Assembly (NCBI RefSeq): GCF_001999465.1
Contig: NZ_MQMF01000005.1
Location: 1 to 64,000 of the forward strand
Direction of reading: 5' to 3'
DNA: 64,000 nucleotides
Source of the DNA: Fictibacillus arsenicus
GTDB lineage: Bacteria > Bacillota > Bacilli > Bacillales > Fictibacillaceae
Positions within the stretch are counted from its first letter, which is position 1. The number at the start of each line of letters is the position of its first letter. Both the position numbers and the translations under genes were made by a program. A model generated the notes under the pieces. The model made no database searches. It worked only from the letters and a program-made list of their open reading frames with translations, and was not told the origin of the DNA. Below, one piece after another: positions 1 through 8,759 of this stretch.

Positions 1-33
1 TCGGCTGCGCCTTGATTTATGAGCTCTAAATAC

Positions 34-71
34 AAAAAAATAAGCTGCCTCATTTATAAGAGACAGCTTAT
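34..71 (-). terminator. Rho-independent terminator after brxB
   Basis: Inverted repeat ATAAGCTG (40-47) with CAGCTTAT (64-71). Read on the minus strand it is followed by a run of seven T, so it ends transcription leaving brxB, whose stop codon is about 10 bases upstream. Confidence 0.75.
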
Positions 72-79
72 CACCGTTT

Positions 80-517
80 TTACGCTTCCTTTTTGCAATA
101 TTCTTCAAAAGCGCTTCTTAATTTATTTACAACTTCCATTGGTTCATGTCCTTCGATCTCATGGCGTTCAACCATCATTTGAATCTCTCCGTCTTTTAAT
201 AGAGCAAATGAAGGCGATGATGGAGGATACCCTGTAAAGTAAGAACGTGCTTTTTCAGTTGCTTCTTTATCCTGACCAGCAAAAACAGTAACGAGATGAT
301 CTGGACGAACCTCTTGTTTTACTGAAAATGAAGCCGCTGGACGTGCGATTCCTCCTGCACATCCGCAAACGGAATTAATCATCACAAGTGTTGTACCTTT
401 GTTACTAAACGCTTCTTCTACATCCTCCGGCTTAAAAAGCTGTGTATAGCCAGCTTCGGCCATTTCTTTGCGAGCCGTTTCTACAACATCGTTAAATAAA
501 TTGAATTGAAAGTTCAT
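80..517 (-). CDS. brxB: Bacilliredoxin BrxB/YqiW family
   Basis: A 145-residue BrxA/BrxB-type thiol protein, the usual family length. It carries the signature Cys-Gly-Cys at about residues 51-53. In the known family, bacilliredoxins remove bacillithiol from S-bacillithiolated proteins in the cytosol after oxidative stress. I start at the ATG at 517 because AAAGGAGCTGAC lies just upstream; the open frame extends 11 codons further without a ribosome site. It is a single gene between two terminators, directly downstream of the bkd operon as in B. subtilis (yqiW). Confidence 0.9.
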   Translation of the reverse strand: MNFQFNLFNDVVETARKEMAEAGYTQLFKPEDVEEAFSNKGTTLVMINSVCGCAGGIARPAASFSVKQEVRPDHLVTVFAGQDKEATEKARSYFTGYPPSSPSFALLKDGEIQMMVERHEIEGHEPMEVVNKLRSAFEEYCKKEA

Positions 518-569
518 TTCGTCAGCTCCTTTCCTTCTTATTGTACTCAAAAAAAGAAATATAAAAAAG

Positions 570-598
570 AAAAATGCCGTAACACTTACGGCATTTTT
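570..598 (-). terminator. Terminator of the bkd operon
   Basis: Perfect 13-bp stem AAAAATGCCGTAA (570-582) with TTACGGCATTTTT (586-598) and a 3-base loop. It lies about 80 bases past the bkdB stop codon and has T/A runs on both sides, so it may work in both directions. Confidence 0.85.
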
Positions 599-681
599 CT
601 TAGGGGGTTATGGGGTTTGGAGGTGTTGATGTTAAACTCTACCCTGTTTCAAACCTGCATAAACCACTTTTTTAATATTTT

Positions 682-1998
682 TTAATAAATTGATGTGTTT
701 TCTTTTGTCATGTTTTCAAGACGTTCTTTTACACGTGCTAAGAAACGTCCGCAAACAAGTCCGTCAAGTACACGGTGATCAAGTGATAGGCAAAGGTTTA
801 CCATATCACGTACTGCAATCATCCCATTGTTCATTACTACGGGACGCTTCACAATGGATTCAACTGAAAGAATTGCCGCCTGCGGGTAGTTAATGATTGG
901 CGTTGACATAACAGATCCAAAAGAGCCTGTATTGTTTACTGTAAATGTGCCGCCTTTCATATCATCGCCTGAAAGTTTATTCGTTCTTACTTTATCAGCA
1001 AGCTCTTTAACATCACGAGCGATTCCCTTGATCGACTTCTCATCTGCATTCTTGATTACTGGCACATACAGTGCATCATCAGTAGCCACTGCGATTGAGA
1101 TATTAATATCCTTCTTCTGGATGATCTTATCTCCAGCCCACATAGAATTCAATTGCGGAAATTCTTTTAGCGATTCTACTACTGCTTTAATAAAGAATGG
1201 CAAGAAAGTAATGTTATAGCCTTCTTTTGATTTAAAATCACCCTTTACAGAATTACGGTATTCCACAAGATTTGTAACATCAACTTCAACCATCGTCCAA
1301 GCATGCGGTGCTTCGTGTTTTGAACGAACCATGTTTTGAGCGATCGCTTTACGGATACCTGTAACAGGGATTTCCACATCGCCAGGCATAGATTCAACAG
1401 GGATTGGTTTTAAGCCTGATGCAGTTTCTTTTGACTGTGAAATAGCTTCTTGTTTAATTTCAGAAACTGCTGGAGCCGATGCAGCTGCTGGTTTGTTGTC
1501 TGCAGTTGGAATCTGACCAGAATCGATAATCTGCTGCAGATCTTTTCTTGTAATTCTTCCGCTTTGACCTGTTCCTTCAACTTGGCTCAAGTCAATTCCG
1601 TGCTCAGACGCCATTCGTACAACAGCTGGCGAATAACGGCCTCGTGCAGCTGTATCTTTTTTAGGAGCGGCTGCTGCATTACTCGTTGGAGCAGGTGCTT
1701 TATCAGCCGTTTTTTCTTCTTTTTTAGCAGGAGCAGGTTCAGCTGAACTGCTTCCTTCTTCAGTATCGATATAGCAGATTAGTTCACCTACAGAAAGAGT
1801 ATCTCCTTCTCCAGCAACAAGTTCTTTAATTGTGCCGCTAAATGATGAAGGGACTTCAGCATTAACTTTATCCGTCATCACTTCAGCTAGAGGATCATAT
1901 TTCTTTACTGTATCACCAGGCTGTACAAGCCATTTACTTATCGTTCCTTCTGTTACACTTTCCCCGAGTTGAGGCATTGTGATTTGTTCTGTAGCCAT
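682..1998 (-). CDS. bkdB: Branched-chain ketoacid dehydrogenase E2 (dihydrolipoamide acyltransferase)
   Basis: The 438-residue E2 core of the branched-chain 2-oxoacid dehydrogenase complex; it moves the acyl group from lipoyl-lysine to CoA. In order: an N-terminal lipoyl domain with the modified Lys in the motif MTDKVNAE (Lys44), an Ala/Pro/Lys-rich linker, a peripheral-subunit-binding domain around residues 120-155, and the catalytic acyltransferase domain ending in the DHRVLDG active-site motif near residue 408. AAGGAGGGAAC precedes the ATG. It is the last gene of the operon, 19 bases after bkdAB. The bkd context and the partner E1 genes separate it from the pyruvate and 2-oxoglutarate E2 paralogues. 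Confidence 0.95.
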   Translation of the reverse strand: MATEQITMPQLGESVTEGTISKWLVQPGDTVKKYDPLAEVMTDKVNAEVPSSFSGTIKELVAGEGDTLSVGELICYIDTEEGSSSAEPAPAKKEEKTADKAPAPTSNAAAAPKKDTAARGRYSPAVVRMASEHGIDLSQVEGTGQSGRITRKDLQQIIDSGQIPTADNKPAAASAPAVSEIKQEAISQSKETASGLKPIPVESMPGDVEIPVTGIRKAIAQNMVRSKHEAPHAWTMVEVDVTNLVEYRNSVKGDFKSKEGYNITFLPFFIKAVVESLKEFPQLNSMWAGDKIIQKKDINISIAVATDDALYVPVIKNADEKSIKGIARDVKELADKVRTNKLSGDDMKGGTFTVNNTGSFGSVMSTPIINYPQAAILSVESIVKRPVVMNNGMIAVRDMVNLCLSLDHRVLDGLVCGRFLARVKERLENMTKENTSIY

Positions 1999-2017
1999 TT
2001 AAGTTCCCTCCTTTTTG

Positions 2018-3001
2018 TTAAAATGCCGCAAGATCTCTCATTGCTTTTTCTACCTTATCAGGATTCACCATAAAGTGTTTTTCCATAGTCGGTGCATATG
2101 GCATTGCTGGAACATCAGGACCAGCAAGACGCTGAATCGGTGCATCTAATTCAAACAAGCAGTTTTCAGCAATAATCGCTGCAACTTCACTCATGATGCT
2201 TCCTTCTTTGTTATCTTCTGTAACAAGAAGTACTTTCCCGGTCTTAGAAGCAGCTTCAATGATTGCTTCTTTATCCAATGGATAAACAGTACGAAGATCT
2301 AGGATATGAGCAGAAATCCCGTCTTTTTCTAACTTTTCAGCAGCCTGTAATGCGAAATGAACACAAAGTCCATATGTAATTACCGTAATGTCATCACCAT
2401 CACGTTTAACATCTGCTTTTCCGATCTCCAGCGTGTACTCTTCTTCTGGAACTTCCCCTTTAATTAAGCGGTATGCACGCTTATGTTCAAAGAATAAAAC
2501 AGGGTCCTCATCACGGATTGCTGCCTTTAATAGACCTTTTACGTCATAAGGTGTTGAAGGCATAACAATCTTTAAACCTGGAACATTAGCAAACAACGCT
2601 TCAACTGACTGAGAATGATAAAGAGCACCATGTACACCGCCGCCATAAGGAGCGCGAATGGTAATCGGACAAGACCAGTCATTATTTGAACGATAACGGA
2701 TTTTAGCAGCTTCCGAAACAATTTGGTTTACAGCTGGCATGATGAAATCAGCAAATTGCATTTCTGCGATCGGACGCATCCCATACATAGCTGCACCAAT
2801 TCCTACACCAGCGATTGCAGATTCCGCAAGTGGTGCATCAATTACTCTTTCCTCACCAAATTCTTCGATTAAACCAGTAGTTGCACGAAAAACTCCTCCG
2901 CGTACCCCAACATCTTCTCCTACAACGAAAACTTTTTTATCACGCTGCATCTCTTCGCGGATCGCATGCGTTACAGCATCAATATATGAAATTACCGGCA
3001 T
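2018..3001 (-). CDS. bkdAB: Branched-chain ketoacid dehydrogenase E1 beta subunit
   Basis: A 327-residue transketolase-like beta subunit of the E1 component. With BkdAA it decarboxylates the ketoacids of Leu, Ile and Val using thiamine diphosphate and reductively acylates the E2 lipoyl group. The N-terminal part has the VGEDVGVRGGVFR stretch and the C-terminal half is the transketolase C domain (LLVTEDNKEGS). GGGGGAAAAC precedes the ATG. It lies 14 bases after bkdAA, so the two E1 subunits are made from one message. Confidence 0.95.
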   Translation of the reverse strand: MPVISYIDAVTHAIREEMQRDKKVFVVGEDVGVRGGVFRATTGLIEEFGEERVIDAPLAESAIAGVGIGAAMYGMRPIAEMQFADFIMPAVNQIVSEAAKIRYRSNNDWSCPITIRAPYGGGVHGALYHSQSVEALFANVPGLKIVMPSTPYDVKGLLKAAIRDEDPVLFFEHKRAYRLIKGEVPEEEYTLEIGKADVKRDGDDITVITYGLCVHFALQAAEKLEKDGISAHILDLRTVYPLDKEAIIEAASKTGKVLLVTEDNKEGSIMSEVAAIIAENCLFELDAPIQRLAGPDVPAMPYAPTMEKHFMVNPDKVEKAMRDLAAF

Positions 3002-3015
3002 CTCGTTTTCCCCCT

Positions 3016-4008
3016 TTACTCTGCGTAAACATGCAGAAGCGCACTTTCAGCATCAGCGTATTTTGCGTTCTCTGCGTATTCTGTAGCTTCATCCACTTCT
3101 TTTTGGATATCTTCAGTGATCTGTTTCTCTAACTCTTCCGTTAAAATTCCATTCTCTCTTAAGTATGCAGCAAACGTATGAATCGGATCTTTTGCTTTTG
3201 CTTCCTCTACTTCTTCACGTGTTCTGTATGCACGATCATCGTCATCAGAAGAGTGAGGTGTTAAACGATAAGCAACCGTTTCAATAAGTGTAGGACCTTC
3301 ACCTCTTCTTCCGCGGTCAGCTGCTTCTTTTACAGCTTCATAAACTGCCAAAGGATCGTTTCCGTCAACTGTTACACCCGGCATACCGTATCCAATCGCA
3401 CGATCAGAAACGTTCACACAAGCCAATTGTTTTGAAATTGGAACTGAAATCGCATACTTATTGTTTTCGCACATAAAGATAACAGGCAGTTTATGAACAG
3501 AGGCAAAATTTGCACCTTCATGAAAATCTCCTTGGTTAGAAGATCCCTCTCCAAACGTAGTAAACGTTACAATATCTTTACCTTCCATTCTTCCGCCTAA
3601 TGCAATACCTACAGCGTGAGGAACTTGTGTAGTAACAGGAGATGAACCTGTCGCAATTCGAAGCTTTTTAGAGCCGAAGTGACCTGGCATCTGACGCCCG
3701 CCGCTGTTTGGGTCTTCCGCTTTTGCAAATCCGGATAGCATTAGATCTTTCGCAGTCATTCCAAACTGCAATACAACACCCATATCACGATAGTAAGGCA
3801 GTACATAGTCTTTTTCGTTATCAAGTGCCATAGCTGCACCCACTTGAGCAGCTTCTTGACCTTGGCATGAGATAACAAAAGGAATTTTACCAGCGCGGTT
3901 TAATAACCACATGCGCTCATCAATCTTTCTTGCTAAAAGCATAGTTTTAAACATATGGATAACATCTTCATTCGTCAAACCTAATTGTTCATGACGTGTT
4001 TCTGCCAT
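3016..4008 (-). CDS. bkdAA: Branched-chain ketoacid dehydrogenase E1 alpha subunit
   Basis: A 330-residue E1 alpha subunit holding the thiamine-diphosphate site. The motif GEGSSNQGDFHEGANFA, with a downstream Asn-Asn-Lys-Tyr, is the TPP-binding loop of the E1 dehydrogenase family, and SDDDDRAYR is the conserved regulatory-loop region. The ATG at 4008 is preferred because AAGGGGGTAAAA stands eight bases before it; the open frame runs 13 codons further into lpdV. It pairs with BkdAB downstream. Confidence 0.95.
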   Translation of the reverse strand: MAETRHEQLGLTNEDVIHMFKTMLLARKIDERMWLLNRAGKIPFVISCQGQEAAQVGAAMALDNEKDYVLPYYRDMGVVLQFGMTAKDLMLSGFAKAEDPNSGGRQMPGHFGSKKLRIATGSSPVTTQVPHAVGIALGGRMEGKDIVTFTTFGEGSSNQGDFHEGANFASVHKLPVIFMCENNKYAISVPISKQLACVNVSDRAIGYGMPGVTVDGNDPLAVYEAVKEAADRGRRGEGPTLIETVAYRLTPHSSDDDDRAYRTREEVEEAKAKDPIHTFAAYLRENGILTEELEKQITEDIQKEVDEATEYAENAKYADAESALLHVYAE

Positions 4009-4021
4009 TATTTTTACCCCC

Positions 4022-5443
4022 TTAAAAATGAATTGCTTTTCCTTCAACTGCTAATCCAGCTTCACCAAAAACTTCTGAAAGAGAAGGGTGCGGATGGATC
4101 GTATGTGCAATCTCCCATGGTGTTGCATCTAGTACTTTCGCCAGTCCTGCTTCAGAGATCATATCTGTAACATGAGGACCAATCATATGTACCCCGAGAA
4201 GATCTTCTGTATCTTTGTCTGCTACGATTTTTACAAATCCGTCGCTTTCTCCGTATACAAGCGCTTTTCCTATCGCTTTAAATGGAAACTTTCCAACTTT
4301 AACATTGAAGCCTTGATCTTTCGCTTGTTTTTCTGTCAGACCTACGCTAGCCATTTCTGGACTCGAGTAAATACACTTTGAGATATTGTCGTAATTAATC
4401 GGCTCCGGCTTTAAATTACAAAGGTGTTCTACAGCTGTTATTCCTTCGTGAGAAGCTACATGTGCCAGCTGAAGGCCTCCGATAACATCTCCAATGGCAT
4501 AAATATGACTTTCAGCAGTTTGGAAATACTCATTCGTCTGAATGTATCCGTTTTCAACTTTTATGGTGGTGTTCTCTAAGCCAATTCCTTCTGTATTCGC
4601 TTGTCGGCCAACAGAAACGAGCATTTTTTCAGCTGAAAACTGTTTCGTTTCCCCTTTATGTTCCGCAGAGATCATAACGCCATTTCCTGTTTCTAACGTA
4701 TCAGGAAGTACTTTTGCAGATGTAACAAGTTTAATGCCTTTTTTCTTTAACACACGAGCCGCTTCTTTAGAGATTTCTTCGTCCTCGGTAGGTACGATTC
4801 TATCTGCATATTCTAATACAGTTACTTCAACTCCAAGGTCATTTAGCATAGAAGCCCATTCGATTCCAATGACTCCGCCTCCAACAATAATGATAGATGC
4901 CGGAAGTGTTTCCATCTCAAGAGCTTCGTCACTTGACATAACATATTTACCGTCAATTTCTAACCCCGGTAAAGAACGCGGTCTAGATCCTGTGGCAACG
5001 ATTACATTTTGCGGGATTAAAATCTCGTTCTCTGTGCCGTCATTAAACTCTACTGATACAGTTCCTGGCATTGGAGAAAAGATAGAAGGTCCAAGAATGC
5101 GCCCTGTTCCTTCGTAAACTTCTATTTTACCTTTTTTCATAAGGCTTTGAACGCCCATATGAAGCTGATTGACAATCGATTGCTTTCGTTCCTGCATTTT
5201 TGAAAAATTAAGACCTAATCCTTCTATATCTACACCGAAGTCAGCAGCTTTTTTAGCTGTTTTGTAGACTTCAGCACTTCTCAACAATGCTTTACTCGGA
5301 ATACAGCCTCTATGCAGACATGTTCCGCCAAGCTTACCTTTTTCAACAACTGCAACCGTTTTACCTAATTGAGCAGCACGGATGGCGGCTACATAGCCGC
5401 CTGTTCCTCCGCCCATTATGACCAAATCAAAATCTTTTGACAT
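4022..5443 (-). CDS. lpdV: Dihydrolipoyl dehydrogenase E3 of the bkd complex
   Basis: A 473-residue FAD flavoprotein that reoxidises dihydrolipoyl-E2 with NAD+. It shows an N-terminal FAD fold (GGGTGGYVAA), the redox disulfide in GGTCLHRGCIPSK (Cys42/Cys47), a second nucleotide-binding fold (IIIVGGGVIGIE), and the C-terminal HPHPSLSE motif with the catalytic His of the dimer partner. AAGGAGATATGAGCG precedes the ATG. Its place between buk and the E1 genes marks it as the bkd-dedicated E3. Confidence 0.95.
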   Translation of the reverse strand: MSKDFDLVIMGGGTGGYVAAIRAAQLGKTVAVVEKGKLGGTCLHRGCIPSKALLRSAEVYKTAKKAADFGVDIEGLGLNFSKMQERKQSIVNQLHMGVQSLMKKGKIEVYEGTGRILGPSIFSPMPGTVSVEFNDGTENEILIPQNVIVATGSRPRSLPGLEIDGKYVMSSDEALEMETLPASIIIVGGGVIGIEWASMLNDLGVEVTVLEYADRIVPTEDEEISKEAARVLKKKGIKLVTSAKVLPDTLETGNGVMISAEHKGETKQFSAEKMLVSVGRQANTEGIGLENTTIKVENGYIQTNEYFQTAESHIYAIGDVIGGLQLAHVASHEGITAVEHLCNLKPEPINYDNISKCIYSSPEMASVGLTEKQAKDQGFNVKVGKFPFKAIGKALVYGESDGFVKIVADKDTEDLLGVHMIGPHVTDMISEAGLAKVLDATPWEIAHTIHPHPSLSEVFGEAGLAVEGKAIHF

Positions 5444-5464
5444 CGCTCATATCTCCTTTTGCTG

Positions 5465-6577
5465 TTAATCCAGCGGCAATTCTGCAGGAGTCTTCCCTCC
5501 TGGATATTCCTTCGCCTTCTCTTCATTCCTTAAAACACGAAGTCCGCCTTCTGCTAACGCTTGAAGTTCATTCTCTCCAGGCTGAATGATACAATCAGAA
5601 ATCCACTCAACACGATCTGTTATTTTTTTGACAAATTCTTTGCCAAAAGCTAGCCCGCCTGTTAGAACGATCGCATCAACTTGACCGTGAAGGACCGTAC
5701 TCGCGGATCCAATTTCTTTAGCGACTTGATAAGCCATTGCATTATAAATAAGTGCAGCTCTTTCATCGCCGTTCTCAATTTTCTCTTCCACTGTTCTTGC
5801 ATCATTAGTTCCCAGATAAGCAACAAGTCCTCCTTGTCCCACGAGCTTTTTCATTACTTCATCCGCGTAATATTCGCCAGAGAAACAAAGAGATACTAAA
5901 TCACCGATTGGCACTGTACCTGCACGTTCAGGGGAAAAAGGTCCTTCACCATGCAGGCCATTGTTTACATCAATTACCCGTCCGTTTTTGTGAACTCCTA
6001 CCGTAATCCCTCCTCCCATGTGTACAACAATGAGACGAAGTGATTCATAGGATTTATCGAGCATTTTTGATACTCTTCTTGCTACCGCTTTTTGATTTAA
6101 CGCATGAAATATACTTTTTCGTTCGATATCAGGTACACCTGATATACGAGCAATCTCATCCATTTCATCAACTACAACAGGATCTACAATAAATGAGGGA
6201 ATATTTAATCCTTCTGCGATCTCATAAGCTAGGATACCGCCTAGATTAGAGGCATGTTCTCCATTAAAGCCTGTTTTCAGATCATGAAGCATTGGTTCGT
6301 TGACGCTGTAAGTTCCACCTTCGATTGGTCTTAATAACCCTCCGCGGCCAACCACACAGCTTAATTTTGAAATGTTAATTCCTTCATAATGCAATGCCTC
6401 TAGAATGGTTTCTTTTCTAAACGTATATTGATCAATAACAGAATCGAATTGATTAATGGTATCTATATCATGTCTTATTGTTTTTTCAAAAACAGGCCGT
6501 TCATTATCAAAAATACCTATCTTGGTAGAGGTTGAGCCCGGATTGATCACTAGTATGCGAAATTCTTTTTGATGCAC
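5465..6577 (-). CDS. buk: Butyrate kinase
   Basis: A 370-residue member of the acetate/butyrate kinase (ASKHA) family. It converts acyl-phosphate plus ADP to the acid and ATP, the energy-yielding last step of branched-chain ketoacid breakdown. The N-terminal [10 protein letters not shown] and the [13 protein letters not shown] phosphate-binding loop are typical, and the length suits Buk rather than the longer AckA. It begins with GTG behind GGAGGTTTGAAAC. It lies between bcd and lpdV in the operon. Confidence 0.93.
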   Translation of the reverse strand: MHQKEFRILVINPGSTSTKIGIFDNERPVFEKTIRHDIDTINQFDSVIDQYTFRKETILEALHYEGINISKLSCVVGRGGLLRPIEGGTYSVNEPMLHDLKTGFNGEHASNLGGILAYEIAEGLNIPSFIVDPVVVDEMDEIARISGVPDIERKSIFHALNQKAVARRVSKMLDKSYESLRLIVVHMGGGITVGVHKNGRVIDVNNGLHGEGPFSPERAGTVPIGDLVSLCFSGEYYADEVMKKLVGQGGLVAYLGTNDARTVEEKIENGDERAALIYNAMAYQVAKEIGSASTVLHGQVDAIVLTGGLAFGKEFVKKITDRVEWISDCIIQPGENELQALAEGGLRVLRNEEKAKEYPGGKTPAELPLD

Positions 6578-6604
6578 GTTTCAAACCTCCATTAATACAA
6601 ACTC

Positions 6605-7705
6605 TTAGCGAGTTCGGCTTGACAGAATGTGTCGTTCATTTAATAAAAATTGACTTCTTGATTTTCTCATTCGCTCGATGCGCTCTTCAGCAAGACGGTC
6701 AGCTGCAAGGTAAGTAGGAATGTTATCGCGCTTAGAAATTTCAATAACACTTGCAATATTGTCATAAATGGTTTCAACTTTCTTAAGTGCTCTTTCTCGG
6801 TTGTAGCCATTAAGTTCGTCAGCAACATTTATTACTCCGCCAGCATTGATTACATAATCTGGAGCATAAACAATACCCATTTCATGGAGAGCATCACCAT
6901 GTCTTGTTTCTTTTAGCTGGTTGTTTGCAGCACCTGCAATAACCTTGGCTTTAATCTTTGAGATCGTGTCATCATTAATGATCGCACCAAGTGCACATGG
7001 AGCAAAAATATCGCAGTCAACACTATAAATATCATCGATGTCTACAGCTTTAGCGCCGAAATCTTCAACAGCACGCTGTACAGCTTCTTTGTTGATATCC
7101 GTCACAATGAGAGAAGCCCCTTCTTCATGAAGGTGTTTACAAAGTGTATAAGCAACATGTCCTACACCTTGAACGGCGATTACTTTTCCTTCTAACGTAT
7201 CTGTTCCGAACGCTTCCATAGCTGCTGCTTTCATACCGCGATAAACACCATAAGCTGTTACTGGAGAAGGATTTCCACTTGAACCAAACGCTGGTGAAAC
7301 ACCTGTTACAAATGGTGTTTCCTGATAGATTAGATCCATATCTTCAACAGTTGTACCCACATCTTCTGCTGTAATATAACGGCCATTTAGACCTTGGATG
7401 TAGCGTCCGAATGCACGGAACATTTCTTCGTTTTTATCTTTCTTAGGGTCTCCGATAATAACTGTTTTCCCTCCGCCAAGGTTCAAACCAGCTGCAGCAT
7501 TTTTGTAAGTCATTCCTCTTGCAAGTCTCAATGCATCTTCGATTGCTGCATCTTCAGAATCATATGTCCACATTCTTGTTCCGCCTAGAGCAGGACCTAA
7601 TGTCGTGTCATGGATACAGATAATCGCTTTTAATCCAGATTGTTTATCTTGGCAGATCACCATTTGTTCGTAATCGTAAGTCTCCATATATTTGAAAATT
7701 TCCAT
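6605..7705 (-). CDS. bcd: Leucine (branched-chain amino acid) dehydrogenase
   Basis: A 366-residue Glu/Leu/Phe/Val dehydrogenase. It oxidatively deaminates Leu, Val and Ile with NAD+ to give the ketoacids used by the downstream complex. Lys80 in the motif LNLGGGKT is the catalytic lysine, and the [15 protein letters not shown] stretch is the Rossmann NAD site. The ATG follows GGAGGAATACAAA. Length and placement match B. subtilis bcd (yqiT). It is the second gene of the sigma-54 operon. Confidence 0.95.
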   Translation of the reverse strand: MEIFKYMETYDYEQMVICQDKQSGLKAIICIHDTTLGPALGGTRMWTYDSEDAAIEDALRLARGMTYKNAAAGLNLGGGKTVIIGDPKKDKNEEMFRAFGRYIQGLNGRYITAEDVGTTVEDMDLIYQETPFVTGVSPAFGSSGNPSPVTAYGVYRGMKAAAMEAFGTDTLEGKVIAVQGVGHVAYTLCKHLHEEGASLIVTDINKEAVQRAVEDFGAKAVDIDDIYSVDCDIFAPCALGAIINDDTISKIKAKVIAGAANNQLKETRHGDALHEMGIVYAPDYVINAGGVINVADELNGYNRERALKKVETIYDNIASVIEISKRDNIPTYLAADRLAEERIERMRKSRSQFLLNERHILSSRTR

Positions 7706-7717
7706 TTTGTATTCCTC

Positions 7718-8629
7718 CTAAAGTTTCTTATCAGTGATGACAGATTTCACAGCCAAAGCAATTGAGAGGTATTTACTCTCAGAAGAATCAGCTCTTGAAG
7801 TTAGGACAATTGGCGCTTTAGCACCGCAAATGACTGCTCCAACTTTTGCACGGGCAAAATAAATGAGTGATTTGTATAAAATGTTGCCCGTTTCAATGGT
7901 CGGTACAAGTAAAATATCCGCTTTCCCTGCTACTTTTCCTGAGATTTCTTTATGTGCTGCCGCTTCCATCGAGATGGCATTATCAAGAGCTAAAGGTCCC
8001 TCCACAATTCCGCCAGTAATTTGGTTTCTTAGATTCATGACAGTAAGACTGGCAGCATCCAGAGTCGCTTGCATGGCAGGATTAACAGTTTCTACTGCAG
8101 CTAAAACGGCCGTTTTAGGCTGAGCTACACCTGTTTGCTGCACAAAGTCTATTGCATTTTGCAGTATTTGACTCTTCTGGTTAAGGTCAGGGTTGATATT
8201 CATTGCTGCATCTGTAACAAAGATCAGTCTGTCGTATCCAGAGATCTCAAACGCGGCTACGTGTGACAGAACTTTACCTGTCCTTAAACCAAATTCTTTA
8301 TTTAATACAGCTTTTAAGAGTACAGAGGTAGAAACGAGTCCTTTCATCAAAATATCCGCTTTCCCATCATGCACTGCTTTTACAGCATCTGTTGCCGCTG
8401 TCGCCGTATTTGTTGAAACAATTTCAATTCCAGGTGTAGAATCGTTTGTATTCTTTTCTAGCCAGTCAGAAATTACTTCCCCATTTCCAAATAATATAAA
8501 ATGAGCAATGCCCTCTTTATAAGCACGTAAAACACTTTCCATTACTTCTTGATCGCCTGCTTCTGCCACTGCGATGACTGGTTTCACTTGCTGATTTTTG
8601 GCTTGGCTGACCAAGTCTTCCAAAAGCAT
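7718..8629 (-). CDS. ptb: Phosphate butyryltransferase
   Basis: A 303-residue phosphotransacylase (PTA/PTB family). It exchanges CoA for phosphate on branched acyl-CoA, feeding butyrate kinase. The FVTDAAMNINPDLNQK and GGIVEGPLALDNA segments are characteristic of Ptb. I choose the ATG at 8629 (MLLEDLVSQAK) because AAGGGGGGATAAC lies before it; the open frame extends 13 codons up to the sigma-54 promoter region. It is the first gene of the ptb-to-bkdB operon. Confidence 0.93.
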   Translation of the reverse strand: MLLEDLVSQAKNQQVKPVIAVAEAGDQEVMESVLRAYKEGIAHFILFGNGEVISDWLEKNTNDSTPGIEIVSTNTATAATDAVKAVHDGKADILMKGLVSTSVLLKAVLNKEFGLRTGKVLSHVAAFEISGYDRLIFVTDAAMNINPDLNQKSQILQNAIDFVQQTGVAQPKTAVLAAVETVNPAMQATLDAASLTVMNLRNQITGGIVEGPLALDNAISMEAAAHKEISGKVAGKADILLVPTIETGNILYKSLIYFARAKVGAVICGAKAPIVLTSRADSSESKYLSIALAVKSVITDKKL

Positions 8630-8661
8630 GTTATCCCCCCTTGTTAAGCACACATAATAAC

Positions 8662-8680
8662 TATGCAAGTTTCATGCCAA
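8662..8680 (-). promoter_or_regulatory. Sigma-54 (SigL) -24/-12 promoter of the bkd operon
   Basis: Minus strand reads TTGGCATGAAACTTGCATA: GG (8678-8677) and GC (8666-8665) are separated by exactly 10 bases, the sigma-54 consensus geometry. It lies about 35 bases before the ptb start and downstream of the gene for a sigma-54 activator. Confidence 0.92.
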
Positions 8681-8715
8681 GTTAATTCATAAGTTTTCAA
8701 TATAAAAAGAGCAGG

Positions 8716-8737
8716 TTTTTGCAATACTTTGCAAAAA
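8716..8737 (-). promoter_or_regulatory. Palindromic upstream activating site, probably for BkdR
   Basis: A perfect inverted repeat of 9-bp arms, TTTTTGCAA (8716-8724) and TTGCAAAAA (8729-8737), with a 4-base spacer. It is centred roughly 50 bases upstream of the -24 element. A further TGCAAAAAGTTGC half-site-like sequence lies next to the bkdR stop. That BkdR binds here is inference from position and symmetry. Confidence 0.65.
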
Positions 8738-8759
8738 ACACGCAACTTTTTGCATGAAA

